From: Scortum barcoo
Lineage: Eukaryota > Chordata > Actinopteri > Centrarchiformes > Terapontidae
Assembly (NCBI GenBank): GCA_023238725.1
Contig: CM041531.1
Location: 5,108,354-5,172,353, forward strand
Direction: 5' to 3'
DNA length: 64,000 bases
A model generated the notes under the pieces. That model saw only the letters and a program-made list of their open reading frames with translations. It made no database searches and was not told the DNA's origin. This document shows, piece by piece, positions 11,516-21,686 of this stretch. A program made the translations under genes and the position numbers. How positions within the stretch are numbered: position 1 is the first letter of the stretch; every line of letters starts with the position of its first letter.

Positions 11516-11628
11516 AACCCCGGCCGAGTAGGTACTACGAAAGTACCTGGTACCAGGTACTAACACGTAATGGAAACGCATACAAACCGAGTCGAGTCGA
11601 GCTGAGTAGGTACTAGTGGAAAAGGGTA
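11516..11628. mobile_element. Probable DNA-transposon terminus
   Basis: Contains GAGTAGGTACTACGAAAGTA, TAATGGAAACGCA and GAGTCGAGTCGAGCTGAGTA, ending in GTACTAGTGGAAAAG. Short internal inverted pieces (GGTACCAGGTACC-like) are visible. This resembles terminal sequences of fish non-autonomous DNA transposons, and the tandem array to its left may be its interior. The matching left terminus was not located, so the family is left open. Confidence 0.4.
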
Positions 11629-11654
11629 TCTTCACTCACCAGGGATTTATGCAA

Positions 11655-11770
11655 GGATCCTATTTGTGGACTTCAGTTTGGTGTTCAGTACCATCATCCC
11701 AGATATCCTCCACTCCAAACTCTCCCAGCTCACTGTGCCAACCCCCACCTGTCAGTGGAAGTCAAACATT
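11655..11770 (+). mobile_element. LINE reverse-transcriptase fragment (Rex1/L2 type)
   Basis: Reads LFVDFSLVFSTIIPDILHSK followed by LSQLTVPTPTCQW. This corresponds to the LFVDFSSAFNTIIP motif of Rex1/L2-like LINEs. It is about 38 codons with no flanking element. Confidence 0.7.
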
Positions 11771-12221
11771 TTTATCAGACATATGTGACTTTACATTCAG
11801 AGAAAAAAAGGTTGTTTGTGTCTGCAGTCAGTTGTAGTCTTTGTGGTGAAGATGTGATACGATGCAAAGCATTTGATCATTTGGCTTGTGTCGGGACTCT
11901 GAAGCTGGCTAAACTGGATCCATAATTATTGGGATTGTCTTCCTCTCTACAGGGACTAAGGCCCAGAGAGTTTTCGGTGAATAGAAGTCACGTAAGTATT
12001 GAAACTGTCCTCCTTTTATTAAACTATTGTACATTAAAATTGTCATATTAAAATGAACACATCCTTATTTACAACAAAATATTTTTTCAGTTCCTTTTAT
12101 GTTAGAGCTGTAAATTCACATCAGTTTGAAAAATAATTCAAGAATTTAGCCTGCTAATTTTTCTCTATCCTCCCTTCAAGTTTTCATTATTGTTCTTTCT
12201 CTTTGACTTCTCCTCCATCAG

Positions 12222-12283
12222 ATGAGGTTGATGTCAAACTGGATGTGAAAGAAAACCTGCCTGAAGATGACAAAAAGGTGTGA
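12222..12283 (+). CDS. Possible last exon of an unidentified gene
   Basis: A strong acceptor (pyrimidine tract ending CTCCATCAG) precedes a frame EVDVKLDVKENLPEDDKKV and a TGA at 12281-12283. AATAAA lies 170 bp later at 12453-12458. An upstream candidate exon at 11952-11990 (acceptor CTCTACAG, donor GTAAGTAT) has a stop in the compatible phase. I do not recognise the peptide. It could be the 3' end of a real plus-strand gene, a decayed one, or chance. Confidence 0.3.
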
Positions 12284-12459
12284 GAGGAGCAGCTGCACAG
12301 TGTGAAGTCCTCCAGTATAAACCATGAATGACTTCACTTGGACATTTATTGAGGTTTCAACACTGAAAATGAGATTTATCACAACAGAAATTACACTTAA
12401 AATATTGTAAATTTAAATGGTTCATGTACAGTTTTTACTCTTTTGGACAGGAAATAAAA

Positions 12460-14220
12460 ATGTAATTACTCAAATCAGCAAAGTAAGAAAACAGTTGTTG
12501 AAGAGAAGAAGTCACAGTGTGCTCTCTACTGTCCCTCATTACAGCTGAAGAAAAGCAGCAAACATTTTACTTTAACATGAACCAAGAGGTGGCGCTGTAG
12601 CACACAAATAAATGAGCTAAAAATGAACTCAATCACCCCATTTTTTTCTAATAATATTTTATTTTGCATCCCAGTCCTTGTAGTTAATGTGAACGTGCAC
12701 CAGTCCAAACTCTCATCAGACAGAGGACTGGAGTATCACCTTCTCATTTGTTTCATTGCATCAACATTATCATTAATAATTGATCGTGCCTTTGAAGTGG
12801 TGGCTCCAACAACGAGGAACGTCCTTCATATTGACAGACGTTCTGCAGTCTCTGCTGACGCCTTTAAAAAGCAGCTGAAGATTGAATTTATGACTTTCTC
12901 CAGCTTTGTGCCAGTTTTATTTTTTATTGTGTGGTTTTTCATTTGTTTCTTTGTCTTTGATTTTTCTTTACTGTTAACTAATTAAATCTAAAGCTTTTTG
13001 TGACCTCGCTCTGTGAAAGGAGATAAAGAAGAAGCCAATTCATTGTATGTTTGTAAGATTAATGGTCTTACTAATAAAACAAAGCAAACCTCCATCTAAA
13101 CATAATGTCATTTAAATTCATAATAGTGGATAGTTAAACATGTATTTATTTTACAACCTAATTCACATCATGACTGTAAAATAAATTTGTTTTGTTTGGT
13201 TTTAATTGTACATAGAAAGAATAACTATATCATCCCCCAAATAAGGTTAAAACCCTGTTAGATGTAGATTTATTTCATATAAAAATTTGTTTTAAACTGA
13301 AATCTCACAATCTCTTTCCAGCTAATAAATCTTGTTTTTACTTTAACATGTGCAATTTTTGTTTTTCTGTGTTTTCAGTCCTAATACAACATTAATATGT
13401 ATTTTACATTTTGTTTTGGTATCTAATTACCTTTCATTTTCTCATTATATACTTTTACTTAATAAATAAATGAAGATAATAGTTATCCTTTTTTGAAAAC
13501 CAGTAATTTTGTTAATGTAGATGAATGTGACAGATCTGTCAGATTTCTAAACATTTATCACCAACATGCAGAAAAAGTTTTGGATATATTTGTGATTAAA
13601 GAAAAATGTTCAACAAATGTCAATGAACAACTAAATGTGGAAGTTTGGTTTCTCGAGATGTACCTGAAGGCACCATTAATGCACTGAAAACAAATAATTA
13701 CTAAATAAAAATATATTCATTTTATTCCCATACACTTCTTCATCTTAACACACGTTTCTTCTTTACATGAAATGAAAACTTCCCACAGTCGTCACATTTT
13801 GCATTTATCAGTAAAAATCAGTTTGCTTTACAAACAGCGCCCTCCTCAGGACGTCAGTGTAATCACAAAAACACTGAGAAGCTGGCCACTGTTCTGTCAC
13901 GTCTCACAGTTCATGCATGAAAGTGATGTGAAATGATTTCATTTATTAAAGCAGGTTTTCATATAAAGAAGCATGTTTGAAGATGCTGAGATTTATTTAC
14001 AGTTTCACTCAACAAAACACTTTCAGCCACATGAGGAATAACAGGCACCTGGAAGAAGGTTCAAATATGACCTGAAGTCTGACTTGTCAAAACTCCACAT
14101 TTCATCTTGAATGAAATGAAAAAGGACTTGATGTGAATGAAAGCTGATCTTTCTTCCTGCTGAACTCTGATACTGATCTGAGAAGAGACATTTCAGCAGG
14201 ACGGAGGCAAGAAGAGTCCA
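12460..14220. other. No gene seen
   Basis: AT-rich intergenic sequence with many stops in all frames. Short open frames at 12623-12985 and 13493-13687 have low-complexity composition and no recognisable family. Confidence 0.45.
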
Positions 14221-14231
14221 TCTCCACATCG

Positions 14232-14690
14232 TCAGCGCTCCTCTGCCAGCAGGGATCTGAAGTTCTTCAGCTCTCTGATGCTGGTGGAAATCCTGCAGGA
14301 CATTTCATGAAGAGACAGTTATCTCTGAGGGGGGTGTACACATGTGTTATACAAAGAAAACAGCAACAGAAATGTCCAATATGTTCTCACTGCCATTAAC
14401 ACCAGTTATTCTGAGGACATAAAAAACAGTTTTCTTGTTATGTCCTGAAGTATTTAGGTAATCTTTGGCTCAGCTCTTTGGTCAGTGTTAAGGTTCAGAT
14501 TAAGTTGAATTATTCTTATTAAATCACTACATGATGCCCACAGACTCTCCCACCTTCCAAAGGCGTTGAGCAGGGACACGATCTCCTGTCGGCTGAGCTG
14601 GAAACTGGGTCGCTGGACGCTGGACGTGGACAGAGCTTCAATCTGTCGCTCTGAAAACAAAATCTTTAGAGATGTTCCTAATCCCTGAGT
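14232..14690 (-). CDS. C-terminal two exons of an unidentified gene
   Basis: Two minus-strand exons join cleanly. Exon 14554-14690 has an acceptor after a (CT)n tract ending CAG and a donor GTGGGAG. It reads TQGLGTSLKILFSERQIEAL then STSSVQRPSFQLSRQEIVSL LNAFGR. The last exon, 14232-14292 (acceptor TCCTGCAG), continues ISTSIRELKNFRSLLAEER and stops. Phases agree (137 = 45 codons + 2; 61 = 1 + 20 codons including the stop). Composition and spacing look like a real helical C-terminus. I do not recognise the family. Upstream exons should lie above 14690 on the minus strand, but none could be supported. Confidence 0.6.
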
Positions 14691-14718
14691 CTGAGAGAGA
14701 GAGAGAGAGAGAGAGAGA
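14691..14718. repeat. (GA)n microsatellite
   Basis: About 13 GA units. On the minus strand this is the CT-rich tract immediately before the acceptor of the unidentified gene's penultimate exon. Confidence 0.95.
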
Positions 14719-14799
14719 CATCAAATCACAATGCAGCTGCACTACACAACACATATAATGATGTAAAGGTCATTATTTAACATTAACCCACAGATCATC

Positions 14800-15215
14800 A
14801 GTGGTGGAGGAAGGACTCACATCCTTTACTTAAGTACTCACATACTTTTACTTCAGTACTAATACCACTCTAGAAAACAACTCTACTGCTGTTATGAACA
14901 AAAGTACTGCATTGAAAATGTTTCTTTAGTAAAAGTATGAAGGTACAATCAGAAAAATGTAGTTAAAGTATTCAAAGTAAAGTCCTGTGTCAGTAAAGTG
15001 TCCCCTGTGTCTGTTGTCCTGTTGTCTGTTCTCTCATTAGATGATTCTTCCTCATCATTCATGTAAAAGCAGGATTTTACTGTTGGAGTTGGTTGAGGTG
15101 GATCATTTTAAACTGTAGTTTGTATTTTTGGGACTGCAAGCTAATGATTCTTTTCATTCTGGATCAATCTGCTGATTCTTTTCTCCATTGATCCATTGAT
15201 TGATTGTTTGCTTTG
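14800..15215 (+). repeat. Dispersed AGTACTT-rich fish repeat, copy A
   Basis: Contains TCCTTTACTTAAGTACTCAC, CAGTAAAGTGTCCCCTGTGT and CATGTAAAAGCAGGATTTTA. Most of it recurs in inverted orientation at about 33700-34080, including the GTGTCCTGTTGTCTGTTCTC block. The element type is not known to me. It is probably a non-autonomous transposon. Confidence 0.75.
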
Positions 15216-15517
15216 TAAAAAGAGTGAAAATAGTGAGAAATGGCCGTCACAATGACCCAGAGCCCAAAGTGACACCTTCACAATGCTTGTTGTGTCCAAA
15301 CTTCAACATTATTAAAACACATTACAATCATTCAAAGGAAAAGCAGAAAATCTGAAACATCTGAGAAACTGAAATGTTTTGACATGAAAAATAATGATTT
15401 TCAAAATAGTTCAAATCTAACTGATGAATCGACTGATTGTTTCAGCTGTACTTTTATAACACGGTTAGTTAATTTAATTTATTACAAAACATCAGATTTT
15501 ATAAACTCTTTCTGTGT

Positions 15518-16096
15518 CCCAGGTCTAGGAAGAGTTCTGGTCGTCCCAAACTTCTTCCATTTAAGGATTATGGAGGCCACTGTGCTCTTAGGAACCTTGA
15601 GTGCTGCAGAAATTCTTTTGTAACCTTGGCCAGATCTGTGCCTTGCCACAATTTCTGTCTCTAAGCTCCTCGGGCAGTTCCTTCGACTTCATGATTCTCA
15701 TTTGCTCTGACATGCACTGTGAGCTGTAAGGTCTTATATAGACAGGTGTGTGCCTTTCCTAATCAAGTCCAATCAGTTTAATTAAACACAGCTGGACTCC
15801 AATGAAGGAGTAGAACCATCTCAAGGAGGATCAGAAGAAATGGACAGCATGTGAGTTAAATATGAGTGTCACAGCAAAGGGTCTGAATACTTATGACCAT
15901 GTGTGATATTTCAGTTTTTCTTTTTTAATAAATTTGCAAAAATTTCTACATTTCTGTTTTTTTTTCTGTCAAGATGGGGTGCTGAGTGTACATTAATGAG
16001 AAATAAAATTGAACTTCTTCGATTTTATCAAATGGCCTGCAATGAAACAAAGAGTGAAAAATTTTAAAGGGTTCTGAATACTTTCCGTACCCACTG
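15518..16096 (-). mobile_element. Tc1/mariner-like transposon, 5' half
   Basis: The right end is a TIR reading CAGTGGGTACGGAAAGTATT on the minus strand, followed by TA at 16097-16098. Minus-strand coding begins with MRIMKSKELPEELRDR (about 15640-15692) and passes through a frame change into the HTH region (RSGQGYKRISAALKVP-like and STVASIILKWKKFG-like words, in two frames). It breaks off at about 15518, so the catalytic domain and the other TIR are missing. Confidence 0.85.
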
Positions 16097-16099
16097 TAT

Positions 16100-17390
16100 T
16101 ATACTGTATACGACCACTGGAGGGCACCAAAGTAACTTAAAATATATCAATCTTAACTTTTTCTTTGTTCAGCTGATCAAACTCTGACAGAAAAATCACA
16201 GTTAATCACTTTGACAGAGACACCAAGCACTAATGCTGTAGTTTGACTTTTGTTTTCTTCATTTCAGTGACAGATTTTGCCTTTTTAAAGATGCAATTTG
16301 TAACTTTTAACAGATTCAAACTGCAGTTAAGATGAAAAATGTGGCGTTTGTGAAGTTATTTCACCTCCTTAAACGTCATAAACCGACCAGGTGACGTGAG
16401 TACTGATGTTTTACTCCATCAGGCACAAAGAAAAGACACGCTGAATGAAATTAAATGAAATGAAATGAAATGCATAAATGTGATGTTAGAAAACTCAGAG
16501 CAGAGCTGCTGAGTCATGCCTCTGTCAGAGATCCAGCTCATGATCGGCTCCATGTCTCCGGGCTCGGGGCCAGATGAACCCTCTAATTTGGCCCCGGAGC
16601 CAACGTGAACCTTTTTTTTTTCTTGGAAGCAGATTTGTCCACTTTCACAATTTTCTGCATTTTCCTGGATGCTTTCAGAGTGTTGACCTCGCACAAAAGG
16701 ACACAGAGACAAACTTATGCACCACTAAATAAATCCTGAATCTCCACATTAAAACTGGTTATAAGCAGCTGAGTGGGGAAAAAATCACATCAGCCAGTCA
16801 GAGATATCAGGAGTTTCTCACAAGTTGTTTGTCATCTTGCAGACAAAGCGTGAATTCAGCCTTTTTGCAGTGATTATTTCAGCTTCCTTTTAATCCATTT
16901 ATTGTAATTAAATCACATTAAAATCAGTTTATTTTGGGATCATACCTCTTTGAAAAGTGGAGTCAGCACAAACTCACAACTCGTTACAGGCGACATCTTA
17001 TTTATAATTTTCATTTAGTTCACGCTCTTTGTTTTTAACTAACGGAGCTCTGCTGATGCAAAATAGACAAATACAGATTGATAAAGCTGGAAGCTATCAA
17101 CATTTTTAACAAATTTATTGAAAAGCAAACACGGTGTCTTTCAATCATGTTCATGACTGCAGGTGATTTAAGGCCTCAGGTTTCACTGTTAACAAGCGTT
17201 TTCTGCACGTTACATACAGAAACTTGAATTATGTAAGATTTTAATGACTTTTACTTCCTAACCAAGTATCTGTAACACTGATAATAATTAATATTGATAT
17301 AAGTGTGAGAAACCATCCAGTCAACAACAACAGGAGGTTTTGTCGTGTTGTGGGTGTGTATTAGCGTGAACACACACGTCAGTTATGTGA
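16100..17390. other. No certain gene
   Basis: Intergenic sequence between the unidentified gene and gch1. A minus-strand stretch at about 16500-16700 reads NTLKASRKMQKIVKVDKSAS followed by lysines in one frame and VHVGSGAKLEGSSGPEPGDM in another, on either side of a ten-A run. It could be a decayed or mis-sequenced exon, but no good splice sites frame it. Confidence 0.35.
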
Positions 17391-17579
17391 AGAAATACAC
17401 ACACACACACAGTCATCACTGTGACATAGAGATTTATTTCATTTGATTAAAAAGTATTTGAAATAAACACAGTACATAAAGTGACAATGATGGTGAAGGA
17501 GCCAAAGAACACCCCGTCCTTCTCAACAAGGCCACAAAAAAACAACATCAGAGCCGTTTGTTAGCGCTCACCTTCCCTC

Positions 17580-17916
17580 CAACACACACACACACACACA
17601 ACTCCAGTCACCACACTACACAAGTTAAAACCTCCCAAAATCTGTATGGGGTCATTATGATGACATATGAAATCGAAATTCGAAAAATATCCCACATGAA
17701 GAGAAATTCACAGAACAACACACACACACACACACACACACACACATTTCATTTGCCTCTCATGGAAACTTTTACATTTTTTTGTTCCTTTGTTTCGGTG
17801 AGTCTGCAGGTCAGCGTCACCATGAAGACTTTTTTTTTGGTTTTAATGAAAAGGCGAGTTGGCACATACAGGCAGACCCTTAAGGACCATAATAATAATA
17901 ATAATAATAATAATAA
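17580..17916. repeat. CA and AAT microsatellite cluster
   Basis: CA runs at about 17583-17600 and 17720-17746, and (AAT)n at about 17889-17916. They lie downstream of the gch1 stop codon, in its probable 3' UTR or just beyond. Confidence 0.95.
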
Positions 17917-18618
17917 TGTGAAAAATAACATGTAAAAATCAGAATACTGGTGTCATTTTTCGCTCATTTCTCTTTTTTTTAAGTTTCATCAAGTCTGATC
18001 AGCAGTAGTTTGATGGTACAAACATGGTGGTTTCAATAAAGATGATTGTAAGTGGTTTATAGTTTCAAATCAAATCAAACACAATCAGTCCTGAATAAAA
18101 TGATTTTTTGTTGTTTTTTTTTTTAGGTGTGACAGAGTGTTAAAGCGCCGCCCATCACAAAAACTTTATTACACGTGTGTAAAAGGTTTTAAAATGAAGG
18201 AATTTTCTGTGGAGGAAATCTGTTAAAGTCATATATCCATTGCTTTATTTACATTCATTTTAATTGATTTTCATTGATCGATTGGTTGTTCAGTCTATAA
18301 AATGAGTGTAAGTTTTCAGATTTCTGATTTTCTAACAGTTTAAAACTTAAAGAGATTTCCTTTAAAAACAACATCACATCTGGACTCTGCAGAATCTCTG
18401 TGTTTGGAGTCCACTGACTGATATTTGATTAATGAGGACAAACAACATGTGGAGGAAAAAAAAAAGAAAAAAAAAGAGGGTAAAGTTCGTCAAGTCTGAA
18501 AGAAAACAACGTGTCAGCCGGCGACCTCGGACAGACTCCGCCCACAGAAATCACAGAAATCACTGAGATCTGACGATTAAAGTGAATCACAAACACTCTG
18601 TCACTGCCTTTGGTGAGA

Positions 18619-18624
<6 letters not shown>

Positions 18625-18662
<38 letters not shown>
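18625..18662. repeat. (CA)n in the gch1 3' UTR
   Basis: About 19 CA units only ~50 bp downstream of the gch1 stop codon (18713-18715). Confidence 0.97.
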
Positions 18663-18666
<4 letters not shown>

Positions 18667-18712
18667 GAGGTAACCTCAGGCAACAGGAGGAGGAGGAGGA
18701 GCTTCGTCCTCC

Positions 18713-18839
18713 TCAGCTCCGGATCAGCGTCAGAAACTCGTCGCGGGTTTTTGGATCTTCTCTGAAAACTCCCAACATGGTGCTGGTGACGGTTTTACTG
18801 TTCATCTTCTGGACGCCTCGCATCACCATGCACATGTGA
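18713..18839 (-). CDS. gch1: gch1 exon 6 (last)
   Basis: Reads HMCMVMRGVQKMNSKTVTST then MLGVFREDPKTRDEFLTLIRS and TGA. It contains the third zinc-binding Cys. The acceptor is CTCCACAG. Confidence 0.97.
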
Positions 18840-21641
18840 CTGTGGAGGAGGAGGAGGAGGAGGAGGAGGTTAGAGCGAAAGGCGAGAAACAAAGGAAAAA
18901 GAAGTGAGAAGAAGAAAAGAACAAAAGGAAAAGAGATTAAATTAAGGAGAGCAAAGAGGAAAGAAAGAGGAGGAGGAGAGAGAGAGAGGAGAAGTAAGTT
19001 TGAAGTAATGAAATAAAAGAGAAAGTTAATAGAAGGAAATGAAGTGATGAAAAGGTAAAAAACAAATAAATTGACAAAAGGAGAAGGGGAGGGAGGAAGT
19101 AAATGAAAGTAAACAAAGTGACTGAAATAAAAAGCAATGGAACAGGGGTAAGAGAAATTAAAGAATAAAAAGAAGAAGAGAGTAAAAACAAATGAAAAAG
19201 GAAGTGAAAGAAAGGAAGAGTTGTGGGAAAAAGGGAAGTAAATGAAAGCAAATGAAGTGATGGAAAAGGTGAAACAAACGAAACACCTTATGAAACATTA
19301 AAGATAAAAAAAGATAAGCGGTGAAGAAGAGGAGAAGGTGAAGGAAGTGAAAGGAAACAAAGTGATAAAATGAAATAAATGGAAAGTAAAAAAAAAGATG
19401 AGGTGAAAAAAGATGAACAGAAAATAGAGAAGACATGAAGTGATGGATTGAAAGTAAAGGAACAGAGATTAAATAAATTAAAGTATAAAAAAGGAGTAGG
19501 AATAAACAAAAAGAAGGTAAAGGAAAGAAAAGGAAGTGATGGATTAAATGAAAGTAAAGGAGACGAGTCAGGAAAAGAGGTGAAGGGAAGGAAACTAAAG
19601 TAAAGTGACGGAGGTGGACGGAAAAAAGGAAAATACGTACGTGGCCTCGATGACAACGCCATACCGACCCCGGTGGGCTGCAGGGCCTCGGTGATCGCCA
19701 CGGCGATCTGTTTGGTCAATCAACCTCTCCTGAACTGTGGACAGACAGACAGAGACGGACGAACGTGAACCGCAGAACAAACAAACATCTGAGAGGTCGA
19801 ATGAAACACCGAACGAAATCTGTGTTTGATCGACTGTAAACTTTTCCACCGTACCTTGTAGTCGCCGGCTGTAGATTTCAACGATCCTGATGAGGAGAGA
19901 AGAGAAAAAAAACACATCAAACACACTCTGCAGTTTATTTTAACTCACACACACACACACACACCGTCCTGCTGCCATAAATACTCACTACAGCACCAAA
20001 TGTGGATTCATCCGCTGCTGAAAATAGTCCCCAACACCTTCATCTCCTGTTTGAGTTACTTTTGATAATTTAGTTTAGTTATTTAATCTCTCTTAAATAC
20101 AAAACTATATCTAAACTATATTCAATTGCTCTTACTCAAATTTAGCTGCTTTTTTCTTCTTTAAATGTATTTTATTTCTGTCTGTTGTGACTTCAGTTGG
20201 AATCATTAGTCAAACACAAAGCTGATTTTAATGTTTTCATGTTATGTTTTGGCAGTTAGAGAAATATTCATTAACAGCATCATTTGAGACAATATTTAAA
20301 AAATGTAAGTAAAATAAAACGTGCGTCTGTGTTTTGGGGATTATGCACAATATGCGACCGTTCATCAGTTTAAACTCGTGAGAATAAATTTCGTAACAAA
20401 GAGGAACATTAAGAGTTTTTGTCTTTTCAAAGACACTCAATAATTTAGTGTCGTCTGCAATTCTGCACCATGCTGAGGAACAAGAAGGAAGTTGATAACA
20501 AAGATTTTCTTCCCTGAGCTCTGTCGTCTCTTTAAATGTCAGCATCCGTACGTCTCATAAAATGAGGTTCACGTGAACATTTCTCATGAAGACGTTCAAC
20601 CCGACCCCATTTAAAAAAAAAACAGCAAAATAAACATTAAGCAACAATAATTCAGCTGCTTCGAAGCTGCTGTCTGACGAGGGAACAGCAGGAGAACGAG
20701 CAGCTCTGCAGAAACGACCCGGTCCTCCCCTCCGACCTGTTGCTCTTCTCCGTGAGCGAAACCACTTTGGACAAATTTGACCTCGTCCACCTCCGAGAAA
20801 ATGTCACAAGACCAAACGAGCAGCATGAGGAACAAACTGAACAACTGAACATCAGAACAAACTGTAACAACGTAAAAGGAAAGCAGGAAAATAACAGGAG
20901 CTGCTTAAAAAATGTATTTTGTTCACGTAAATAATATTCAAGCTTTGTTTTTGAAACCATTTTCATGTGTATATTTTAGTCAGTTAGGTCAGACATTTTA
21001 TTTTGTATGTCATTTTATTTTTGTACTTTAAGGTTTTAAGAGATTTTGATGCTCTATAAACATGAAATGATAAGAATATAGAAAGTTTAACAATGAAACG
21101 GGTCATAAATAACTCAAGGATTTATCCAGATGATCTAAACTGACACTCAAAGTGAGCGTAGTGAAAGTGTCGGATGTTTACAACAAAAAGTTTGACAGAT
21201 AATTTTACTTTAAATAAATCTGGTTAACCTGACACAAACTATTCCAATATTCCAGATGTTTTTTCTTTGCTCTATCTGACTTCGACCATATCACCAAAAG
21301 AAATAAAAGTAAGACCCAAATTGTGTGAAACCAGGATTTTATCGATTTTAAATCGGCAACAGGAAGTACAACAGGCGACAAATCACACCGAGAGCTTCGC
21401 TGTTGTCTTAAAAATGTGAATGGTTTGGCTGTTTCTCGTCACGATTCGAAAGTGTGTGTATGTGTGTGTGTGTGTGTGTCCGACACTGGGTTAGTAAGGG
21501 GAAAGGGTGTTAGTTAGTAAGTGAGATAAGCCTGAAGGTATTGGGGTCAGTGGGATCAGATTCTACGCAGCAGTACACACACAAACACACACACACGTTT
21601 TATTAATCAGCTTAAATACACACTAGCTCTCTACACACACA

Positions 21642-21686
<45 letters not shown>

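Noticed and set aside
16419..16712. Minus-strand 97-codon frame with a lysine run and GSSGPEPGDM
   Set aside because: Frame switches across a ten-A run and no convincing splice sites were found, so it is noted in the intergenic entry but not called a gene.
18937..19719. Several long minus-strand frames rich in Phe, Leu and Ser that look like membrane proteins
   Set aside because: They are the pyrimidine-rich complement of the purine tract. They lack stops because of base composition, not coding.
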